DNA of 8,688 nt from an uncultured Prevotellaceae bacterium (GTDB taxonomy: Bacteria > Bacteroidota > Bacteroidia > Bacteroidales > Bacteroidaceae). Positions 1 through 4,917 of the stretch are shown here, piece by piece. Both the position numbers and the translations under genes were made by a program. The notes below the pieces were generated by a model. It saw only the letters and a list, made by a program, of their open reading frames with translations, had not been told where the DNA came from and did not search any database. Positions within the stretch are counted from its first letter, which is position 1. Each line of letters starts with the position of its first letter. The DNA is taken from assembly GCA_946624335.1 (NCBI GenBank), contig CAMOSA010000102.1:1-8688 (forward strand), given 5' to 3'.

Positions 1-544
1 TGTTCTTGATGATGTCGTCCATCTGGGTGATGTTGCCGCTGGCTTCCTTGATGGCAACGATGTTCTCGTGGTCGCGTGCCAGGCGCAGGGTGGTCTCGGC
101 GGTCATGTTCACGCCCGTGCGCCCGGGTACATTGTAGAGAACTACGGGCACGGGTGCGGCCTTGGCGATGGCGCTGAAGTGTTGGTAGAGTCCTTCCTGC
201 GATGGCTTGTTGTACATGGGGCAGACCGAGAGCACGCCGTCGATGCCAGTCCAGTCGGTGGATGTGAGCTCGTCGATGACGGCTCTGGTGCAGTTGCCGC
301 CGCATCCCATGAGCAGGGGCACGCGGCCTGCCACGCGCTCGACGAGGGTCTGGCGCAGCCAGCGTTTCTCTTCGGGCGTGAGGGTGGGTGTCTCGGCCGT
401 CGTTCCCATGATGCAGAGGAAGTCGGCTCCGCCGCGTATCTGGTATTCGACGAGGCGTATGAGGGCTGCTTCGTCGATGCTGCCGTCGGCATGGAAGGGG
501 GTGATGAGGGCGACGCCCAGTCCGTGGAATTTATTTTGTGCCAT
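1..544 (-). CDS. dapA: 4-hydroxy-tetrahydrodipicolinate synthase DapA, N-terminal part (truncated by window edge)
   Basis: This enzyme condenses pyruvate with aspartate semialdehyde in the cytoplasm, the first committed step to diaminopimelate and lysine. The 181 residues visible begin MAQNKFHGLGVALITPF and cover the first three fifths or so of a protein that is usually about 290-300 residues. Family landmarks are all present: the pyruvate-binding GTTAETPTL with T48 and T49, Y111 in CPMYNKP, Y137 and R142 in YNVPGRTG, and the Schiff-base lysine K166 in AIKEASGN. These match E. coli T44/T45, Y107, Y133, R138 and K161. The reading frame is intact and leaves the window at base 1. The start is the ATG at 544, 13 bases after the stop of the small gene upstream, which suggests one transcript with it and the maoC-like gene. 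GTTAET in place of GTTGES is, from memory, common in Bacteroidales. The family call is very secure. Confidence 0.97.
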   Translation of the reverse strand, partial: MAQNKFHGLGVALITPFHADGSIDEAALIRLVEYQIRGGADFLCIMGTTAETPTLTPEEKRWLRQTLVERVAGRVPLLMGCGGNCTRAVIDELTSTDWTGIDGVLSVCPMYNKPSQEGLYQHFSAIAKAAPVPVVLYNVPGRTGVNMTAETTLRLARDHENIVAIKEASGNITQMDDIIKN

Positions 545-557
545 GTGCTATAAAGTG

Positions 558-704
558 TCAGTAAGCGATTTTGTCATCTTTCTTTTTCCATGCTTCAAAG
601 GCTGCCAGCGCTTCGGTGGGCAGCAGTGCGAGCATCTGTTTCTGCCGCTGCTCGGCGGGCACGGCGAGGGCGATGGCGCGGCGCATGAGTTCTTCTTTTG
701 TCAT
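558..704 (-). CDS. Small hypothetical protein, 48 residues
   Basis: I do not recognise this protein. From the ATG at 704 it reads MTKEELMRRAIALAVPAEQR and ends AWKKKDDKIAY. It is charged and probably helical, with no cysteine, membrane segment or signal peptide, and it has a lysine-rich C-terminal end (KKKDDK). It lies 52 bases after the maoC-like stop and 13 bases before dapA, on the same strand, so it is probably in their transcript. The same frame stays open upstream to an ATG at 785, but that version would overlap the maoC-like gene out of frame and run through a C8-A7 homopolymer stretch, so I chose the start at 704. The tight fit between two genes and the sensible composition argue that it is real. 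It could still be a chance frame; conservation of the start and length in relatives would settle this. Confidence 0.55.
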   Translation of the reverse strand: MTKEELMRRAIALAVPAEQRQKQMLALLPTEALAAFEAWKKKDDKIAY

Positions 705-717
705 TGTTGGTGTTCCG

Positions 718-732
718 TTTTTTTGGGGGGGG
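718..732. repeat. Homopolymer pair T7-G8 (A7 and C8 on the gene strand)
   Basis: Seven T at 718-724 are followed directly by eight G at 725-732. Read on the minus strand of the operon this is C8 then A7. It lies in the 52-base gap between the maoC-like stop and the start of the 48-residue gene, about 13 bases upstream of that start. Such tracts can slip in length during replication. Here a slip would change only the spacing between genes, not the frame of a called gene. Confidence 0.85.
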
Positions 733-756
733 TCTGTCGAACGCTGCCTGTGGCTG

Positions 757-1230
757 TCAAGCGTTTTTCTTGAAGAAGTAGACAAATGTGGCTACGCCCT
801 CGAGGGCTGTCTTGCCTGTCTCCTTGATCTCGATGACGAAGCGTATGCTCATGCGTATGGCGCCGCGCAGGTTGGCCAGGGCTTCCATGTGCGTGGTCAT
901 GCGTACACTCTGTCCGGAGAGCACGGGCTGTCCGAACTTCATCTTGTCCATGCCGTAGTTGACCAGTCGCTCGAGGTTGTTGACCTGTATGATCTGATCC
1001 CAGAGGTAGGGCAGCAGTGAAAGGGTGAGGTAGCCGTGTGCGATGGTCTGGTGGAAGGGGCTCTCCTGTCGGCAACGCTCCTCGTCGACGTGTATCCATT
1101 GGTGGTCGAGCGTGGCGTCGGCGAAGAGGTTGATGCGCTGCTGGTCGACCTGTAAGTATTCGCTGGAGCCTATTTCCTTGCCGAGGAGCTGCTCGAAGTC
1201 CTCGTAGTTGTTGATGATTACTTTGGCCAT
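757..1230 (-). CDS. MaoC-like (R)-hydratase / hot-dog fold dehydratase
   Basis: This is a 157-residue single hot-dog domain protein of the MaoC/(R)-specific enoyl-CoA hydratase family, which adds water across trans-2-enoyl-CoA or a related thioester in the cytoplasm. The hydratase signature runs from about residue 35 to 73: FADATLDHQWIHVD with the expected catalytic D42 and H47, then SPFHQTIAHGYLTLSLLP. The length matches stand-alone family members. The start chosen is the ATG at 1230 (MAKVIINNYEDF). The frame is open to 1317, but the extra 29 residues are low-complexity and unlike the family. A candidate -7 element lies about 110 bases upstream. It is the first gene of a minus-strand set with the 48-residue gene and dapA, but has no obvious biochemical link to lysine synthesis. 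The true substrate cannot be read from the sequence; fatty acid or short-chain acyl-CoA metabolism is plausible. Confidence 0.9.
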   Translation of the reverse strand: MAKVIINNYEDFEQLLGKEIGSSEYLQVDQQRINLFADATLDHQWIHVDEERCRQESPFHQTIAHGYLTLSLLPYLWDQIIQVNNLERLVNYGMDKMKFGQPVLSGQSVRMTTHMEALANLRGAIRMSIRFVIEIKETGKTALEGVATFVYFFKKNA

Positions 1231-1340
1231 TGGGTGAACTGTTTCTTGTCTTGTTCTACTGTCGTTGTTACGTTCGTTGGTTGTCGCAAAATCAGGGCAC
1301 GGTATGTCGTTCGTCACACGTTTGGTCCCGTTTCGCGCTG

Positions 1341-1348
1341 CAAAAGTA
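1341..1348 (-). promoter_or_regulatory. Candidate Bacteroidales -7 element for the maoC-like operon
   Basis: On the minus strand this reads TACTTTTG followed by CAG, an exact match to the Bacteroidales sigma-ABfr -7 consensus TAnnTTTG. It points towards the maoC-like gene, about 110 bases upstream of its ATG. I find no TTG at the expected 19-21 base spacing upstream (the nearest is only 12 bases away), so only half of the promoter signal is present. Confidence 0.4.
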
Positions 1349-1399
1349 CTGCTTTTTGTCCAAATCTGCTTTATCTTTGCTGCTTTTTTACGTGAAAAC

Positions 1400-1430
1400 T
1401 TGCTAAAGCGCGCGATTTCCTGTAATTTTG
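1400..1430 (+). promoter_or_regulatory. Candidate Bacteroidales promoter for the kdsA operon
   Basis: A TTG at 1400-1402 and TAATTTTG at 1423-1430 are separated by 20 bases, matching the Bacteroidales -33 and -7 consensus (TTG and TAnnTTTG) in sequence and spacing. Transcription would begin near 1436-1440 and give kdsA a leader of about 180 bases containing the heptamer array. A second exact -7 match, TATCTTTG at 1372-1379, lacks a well-spaced -33 and is the weaker candidate. Confidence 0.55.
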
Positions 1431-1535
1431 CACGCCAAAAGGCGTGTCGGGGACTATTCTGACCTTCGTCGTCAGCCCTTCGTCAGCTCCCCTTCGTCTC
1501 ACTCGGGGGGTGATGACAGCAGCCCGAGGTATATC

Positions 1536-1612
1536 TCATTCATCATTCGTCATTCATCATTCGTCATTCGTCATTCATCATTCATCATTCGTCATTCGTC
1601 ATTCATCATTCA
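1536..1612. repeat. Tandem heptamer array, 11 copies of TCATTCR
   Basis: Eleven uninterrupted 7-base units of TCATTCR fill these 77 bases. The only variation is the last base, which runs A,G,A,G,G,A,A,G,G,A,A. The array ends 6 bases before the kdsA ATG, so it occupies the place where a ribosome would bind. Because 7 is not a multiple of 3, no in-frame stop arises from the array in any of the three plus frames, and these frames encode Ser/Phe/Ile/His-rich peptides. Similar short repeats occur between genes in Bacteroidales. Perfect tandem copies make length change by strand slippage likely; any effect on kdsA is inference. Confidence 0.95.
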
Positions 1613-1618
1613 CACAAT

Positions 1619-2377
1619 ATGAAGCCAATATTCATCGCGGGTCCCTGCGTCATCGAGAGTGCCGAGGTGCTTGATATCGTAGCCACGGAGCTTGTGCGCC
1701 TGAAGAAGACCTATCAGCTCGACCTCTATTTCAAGGCCTCGTTCGACAAGGCCAACCGCACGAGCCTCTCGTCGTTCCGCGGCCCTGGGCTGGAGAAAGG
1801 GTTGCAGATGCTGGCGGACGTCAAGGCCAAGCACGGCCTGCGTCTGCTCACGGACATCCACGAGTCCTGTCAGGCAGCCCCGGCGGCCGAGGTGGTCGAC
1901 GTCCTGCAGATACCAGCTTTCCTGTGCCGTCAGACGGACCTCCTCGTCGCTGCCGCACGTACGGGGCGCACGGTGAACATCAAGAAGGCGCAGTTCCTCT
2001 CGGGGGCAGATATGCAATATCCCGTTGAGAAGGTCCGCGAGAGCGGTGCCACGGAGGTGTGGCTGACCGAGCGTGGCAACACGTTCGGCTACAACAACCT
2101 CGTCGTCGATTTCCGCAATATCCCGGACATGATGAGGTGGACGCCGCGTGTCATCATGGATTGTACGCACAGCGTGCAGCGCCCGGGTGCTGCCGGAGGC
2201 CGCACGGGCGGCAACCGCGAGTTCGTGCCTGCCATGGCGCTGGCTGCCAAGGCCTTCGGCGCCAACGGCTATTTCTTCGAGACGCACCCCGAGCCCGACA
2301 AGGCCCTCAGCGACGGCCCCAATATGTTGGCTCTCAGTGATCTCGAACGCGTCATCGTCAGCCTGATCGGCGCCTGA
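1619..2377 (+). CDS. kdsA: 3-deoxy-8-phosphooctulonate synthase KdsA (metal-dependent type)
   Basis: KdsA condenses arabinose-5-phosphate with phosphoenolpyruvate to Kdo-8-phosphate in the cytoplasm, supplying Kdo for the lipopolysaccharide inner core. The 252-residue protein has the family hallmarks: FKASFDKANRTS at residues 38-49, RGPGLEKGL from 54, DIHE at 79-82 and QIPAFLCRQTDLL at 97-109. The N-terminal motif is AGPCVIES with C10, where the E. coli metal-free enzyme has an asparagine. H184 in DCTHSVQ, E221 in ETHPEP and D232 in ALSDGPN complete the Cys-His-Glu-Asp metal site known from Aquifex KdsA. The protein is therefore predicted to need a divalent metal. It is shorter than the 284-residue E. 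coli enzyme, but as expected for compact metal-type members. The start at 1619 leaves only 5 residues before the FIAGPC strand, typical of the family. The gene that makes its substrate follows 57 bases downstream. Confidence 0.97.
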   Translation: MKPIFIAGPCVIESAEVLDIVATELVRLKKTYQLDLYFKASFDKANRTSLSSFRGPGLEKGLQMLADVKAKHGLRLLTDIHESCQAAPAAEVVDVLQIPAFLCRQTDLLVAAARTGRTVNIKKAQFLSGADMQYPVEKVRESGATEVWLTERGNTFGYNNLVVDFRNIPDMMRWTPRVIMDCTHSVQRPGAAGGRTGGNREFVPAMALAAKAFGANGYFFETHPEPDKALSDGPNMLALSDLERVIVSLIGA

Positions 2378-2434
2378 ACATCGATAACAGAACAAGTTTA
2401 CAATTAATTATAGAACAAAGATTAGACACGTTAA

Positions 2435-3394
2435 ATGGTCAACAATATCAATATCCTCGACGTCGCGGCCCAGTGCTTGCGCGATGAAGCAGAAGCCATC
2501 ACGCAGGTCATCCCCCAGCTCGACGACAGCTTCGAGCAGGCCGTGCGCCTGATCAAGGACTGCCAGGGCAAGGTGATCGTGACGGGCGTGGGCAAGAGCG
2601 GGCATGTCGGCGCCAAGATTGCCGCCACGCTGGCTTCCACGGGCACTCCGGCTTTCTACCTGAATCCCCTCGACGCCTTTCACGGCGACTTGGGCATGAT
2701 CTCGTCCACCGACATTGTGCTGGCGTTGAGTAACAGCGGACAGACCGACGAGCTGCTGCGCTTCGTCCCGTTCCTGAAAGAGCACGGCATCACGCTCATC
2801 GGCGTCTCCGGACATGCCGACTCGCTGCTGGCGCGTAACAGCGACCTGCACATCCTCCTTCACGTGGCTCATGAGGCGTGTCCGCTGAATCTGGCACCGA
2901 CGAGCAGCACCACCGTCCAGCTGGCTTTCGGTGACGCCCTGGCCATCGCGCTGATGCAGGTGCGCCATTTCGATGCCCGTGATTTCGCACAGTTCCATCC
3001 CGGGGGCTCGCTGGGCAAGCGCCTGCTCTCCACGGCACGCGACGTCATGCGCTCCGACGACCTGCCCACGATATCTCCGCAGATGACGTTGGCCGAGGCC
3101 ATACTCGTCGTCAGCCGGGGCATGATGGGAATGGCCGTGGCCATGGAGGACGGATGCGTGGCCGGCATCATCACCGACGGCGATGTGCGTCGAGCCATGG
3201 AACGGCTGCACCAGGACTTCTACAATGTCCACGTGTCCGACGTCATGACGCGCCGGCCCAAATGTGTTACCGCAGAGACGCGCCTGACGGACATACAGAC
3301 GATTCTGCATAAGAACAATATCCATGCGGTCCTCGTCACCGACGACGAGCACCACCTGCTCGGCATCGTTGAGTCGCTGAGCTGCATGATCTGA
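2435..3394 (+). CDS. kdsD: Arabinose-5-phosphate isomerase (SIS domain plus two CBS domains)
   Basis: This enzyme interconverts ribulose-5-phosphate and arabinose-5-phosphate, the first step of Kdo synthesis, so it supplies KdsA encoded just upstream. The 319-residue protein has an N-terminal SIS sugar-isomerase domain (about 35-175) with GVGKSGHVG, DAFHGDLGM, ALSNSGQTDE and CPLNLAPTSSTT, then FHPGGSLGKRLL at 187-198, and a pair of CBS domains (about 203-319). K54, E106, E147 and H188 line up at a constant offset of 5 with the E. coli KdsD catalytic residues K59, E111, E152 and H193; H83 in the HGDLG motif is also kept. The length equals normal KdsD/KpsF/GutQ proteins. Isozyme names within this family (kdsD, kpsF, gutQ) cannot be told apart by sequence; the neighbouring kdsA supports a Kdo role. 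The gap after kdsA is a 57-base AT-rich spacer without a hairpin, which fits one transcript. Confidence 0.95.
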   Translation: MVNNINILDVAAQCLRDEAEAITQVIPQLDDSFEQAVRLIKDCQGKVIVTGVGKSGHVGAKIAATLASTGTPAFYLNPLDAFHGDLGMISSTDIVLALSNSGQTDELLRFVPFLKEHGITLIGVSGHADSLLARNSDLHILLHVAHEACPLNLAPTSSTTVQLAFGDALAIALMQVRHFDARDFAQFHPGGSLGKRLLSTARDVMRSDDLPTISPQMTLAEAILVVSRGMMGMAVAMEDGCVAGIITDGDVRRAMERLHQDFYNVHVSDVMTRRPKCVTAETRLTDIQTILHKNNIHAVLVTDDEHHLLGIVESLSCMI

Positions 3395-3398
3395 CACT

Positions 3399-3407
3399 CC
3401 CCCCCCC
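3399..3407. repeat. C9 homopolymer tract in the kdsD-cls gap
   Basis: Nine consecutive C lie 4 bases after the kdsD stop codon (TGA, 3392-3394), 3 bases before the possible GTG start and 12 bases before the ATG start of the phospholipase D family gene. The tract occupies the ribosome-binding region. Length changes would alter spacing or mRNA structure, but not the coding frame of either called gene. Confidence 0.9.
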
Positions 3408-3410
3408 GAC

Positions 3411-4793
3411 GTGAGACTGATGTCGATATATATTCTCCTTCCTGCCTTGTTACTGCTCCCTCTGGGCATCCTCGCCGATGAACTGGAGGACACCGTTGTC
3501 GGCAAGTCCACCCTGCCGGTGACGCCTGATGACGTCACGTCCGACACGCTGTTGCGCCGGACGCTGGAGCAGAAGCTTGGCATCACTTTCACCGAGAACA
3601 ACAGTGTCGTGTTGTTGCACACGGGCAAGGAGAAGTTCAATGCCATGTTCTCGGCCATCCGCCAGGCCAAGCACTACATTCACCTCGAATACTTCAACTT
3701 CCGCAACGACAGCATCGGGCTCGCTCTCTTCCAGCTGCTCGGCGAGAAAGCCAAGGAGGGCGTCGAGGTGCGTGCCATGTTCGACAGCTTCGGCAACAGC
3801 AGCAACGACTCGCCGCTGAAGAACCGCCACCTGCGTGCCATACGCGCCCTCGGCATTCAGGTCGAGGAGTTCGACCCGATCAGGTTTCCGTGGATCAATC
3901 ACGCCTACCACCGTGACCACCGGAAAATCGTCGCCATCGACGGCGCCGTGTGTTATGCGGGTGGGATGAATGTGGCCGATTATTATATCAACGGACGCCC
4001 CGAATATGGCGAGTGGCGTGATATGCACATGGAACTCACGGGCGATGTCGTAGCGCAGTACGAGCGCATCTTTGCCAGGATGTGGTGGCAGCAGACGGGC
4101 GAGGTGCTGCTTGACGAGCGTTATTCCGCGCCTGGCAGCCTGTCGGACGTTCACCGCGGAGAAGTCTTCGACGGCATCGTGAACCTGGCCCGTTCGCGCG
4201 ACGAGTTCCAGCTGCTCGATGATGCGTCGTCGACGGCAGGCCGTAAGGTGATCGGCGTCGTCGACCGCCGGCCGCATTATACGCCCAAGCACATGCGCGT
4301 GGCTTACGTCACAGCCATCGACGCCGCGCGCGAGCACATACAGATCGTGAATCCTTACCCGACGAACGTCAAGAGCGTACGGCGGGCCTTGCGACGGGCG
4401 TTGAAGCGGGGCGTGCGTGTGGAGATCATGGTGTCGGCCAAGAGCGATGTGCCCGTGACGCCTGACGTCGTGGCGCTGGAGATGAAGCGTCTGGCCAAGC
4501 GAGGGGCCGAGGTCTACTATAACCAGACGGGCTTCCACCACAGCAAGGTGATGATGGTCGACGGACGTTTCTGCACGATTGGCAGTACGAATCTCGACGG
4601 CCGCAGCTTCCTCTTCGATTACGAGGTCAACAGTTTCATTCTCGACCGCGAGACGACGGCTCAACTGCAAGACATCTTCGAGCAGGACAAGCGGCACTGC
4701 ACGCGCTTCCATGCCGACGACTATCGCCGCCAGTTCTCGCTGGGCCACCGCCTGACGGGACGCCTGTTCTCGCTCGTCCGCGGTTTCTTCTGA
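3411..4793 (+). CDS. Cardiolipin synthase-like phospholipase D family protein
   Basis: This 460-residue protein of the phospholipase D superfamily probably makes cardiolipin from phosphatidylglycerol at the inner membrane. It has two catalytic HxKx4D motifs: H170, K172, D177 (HRKIVAID, followed by GGMN), and H377, K379, D384 (HSKVMMVD, followed by GSTNLDGRSF). HLEYFNFRNDSIG at 91-103 and VNPYPTNVKSVRRAL at 313-327 are typical cardiolipin synthase segments. Residues 4-23 form one hydrophobic stretch ending ILADE, which could be a signal peptide or a single membrane anchor. E. coli ClsA instead has two N-terminal membrane helices. The start may be GTG at 3411 or ATG at 3420, three codons later; ATG is at least as likely. 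The gene closely follows kdsD, so it is probably in the Kdo operon. A nuclease or other phosphatidyl transferase role cannot be excluded from sequence. A long frame on the opposite strand looks like a codon-bias shadow. Confidence 0.88.
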   Translation: MRLMSIYILLPALLLLPLGILADELEDTVVGKSTLPVTPDDVTSDTLLRRTLEQKLGITFTENNSVVLLHTGKEKFNAMFSAIRQAKHYIHLEYFNFRNDSIGLALFQLLGEKAKEGVEVRAMFDSFGNSSNDSPLKNRHLRAIRALGIQVEEFDPIRFPWINHAYHRDHRKIVAIDGAVCYAGGMNVADYYINGRPEYGEWRDMHMELTGDVVAQYERIFARMWWQQTGEVLLDERYSAPGSLSDVHRGEVFDGIVNLARSRDEFQLLDDASSTAGRKVIGVVDRRPHYTPKHMRVAYVTAIDAAREHIQIVNPYPTNVKSVRRALRRALKRGVRVEIMVSAKSDVPVTPDVVALEMKRLAKRGAEVYYNQTGFHHSKVMMVDGRFCTIGSTNLDGRSFLFDYEVNSFILDRETTAQLQDIFEQDKRHCTRFHADDYRRQFSLGHRLTGRLFSLVRGFF

Positions 4794-4843
4794 GCAAGTT
4801 ACGTTATAAGCGCCGCGTCGTGGCGGTACGGTGGCAGATAGCC

Positions 4844-4875
4844 ATTTCAACCCAGATCGGCGATCTGGGTTAAAT
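4844..4875. terminator. Strong hairpin in the convergent gap, possible bidirectional terminator
   Basis: AACCCAGATC at 4849-4858 pairs perfectly with GATCTGGGTT at 4862-4871 around a 3-base GGC loop. Beyond one bulged C at 4848 the stem extends by ATTT (4844-4847) with AAAT (4872-4875), giving 14 pairs. It lies between the end of the phospholipase D family gene and the end of the TPR gene, which converge. There is no long T run after the stem on either strand, so it is an imperfect intrinsic terminator and might instead block read-through or protect the mRNA ends. Confidence 0.5.
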
Positions 4876-4877
4876 CG

Positions 4878-4907
4878 TATATTGTAAATGACGATATATC
4901 GTAAATG
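4878..4907. repeat. AT-rich direct repeats with a 12-base palindrome
   Basis: TATATTGTAAATG at 4878-4890 recurs with one change as TATATCGTAAATG at 4895-4907, a period of 17 bases. Between and overlapping them, ACGATATATCGT at 4891-4902 is a perfect 12-base palindrome. The rest of the 4794-4917 gap, apart from the hairpin at 4844-4875, shows nothing I can name. This could be a simple intergenic repeat, a regulator site or part of the terminator region. Confidence 0.6.
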
Positions 4908-4917
4908 GGTGTATACG

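Larger units (their letters stand above)
1231..1618. other. Divergent intergenic region between the maoC-like gene and kdsA
   Basis: These 388 bases separate genes transcribed in opposite directions. They hold a candidate minus-strand -7 element (1341-1348), a candidate plus-strand promoter (1400-1430), a short possible hairpin with arms CTCGGG at 1502-1507 and CCCGAG at 1523-1528, and the heptamer array at 1536-1612. The implied kdsA leader is about 180 bases, which is long. Short frames can be drawn through 1265-1674, but they depend on the repeat array and look like chance. I see no RNA gene or riboswitch I can name. Confidence 0.8.

Noticed and set aside
1352..1379. TATCTTTG at 1372-1379 as the main kdsA promoter.
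   Set aside because: The -7 match is exact, but the nearest TTG is only 13 bases upstream. The element at 1400-1430 has correct spacing and lies closer to the gene.
1536..1612. The heptamer array as a CRISPR array or iteron origin.
   Set aside because: The units are directly adjacent with no spacers, and no cas or replication initiator gene is near. Simple tandem repeats explain it.
1265..1674. Short plus-strand frames ending in Ser-Phe-Ile-His repeats upstream of kdsA.
   Set aside because: They exist because the heptamer array has no stops in any frame. The upstream parts look random, and one runs into kdsA out of frame.
2408..3670. A 420-codon minus-strand frame opposite kdsD, and a 261-codon one opposite kdsA (1610-2395).
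   Set aside because: Both plus-strand genes keep every catalytic residue. The antisense frames are codon-bias shadows without domain signatures.
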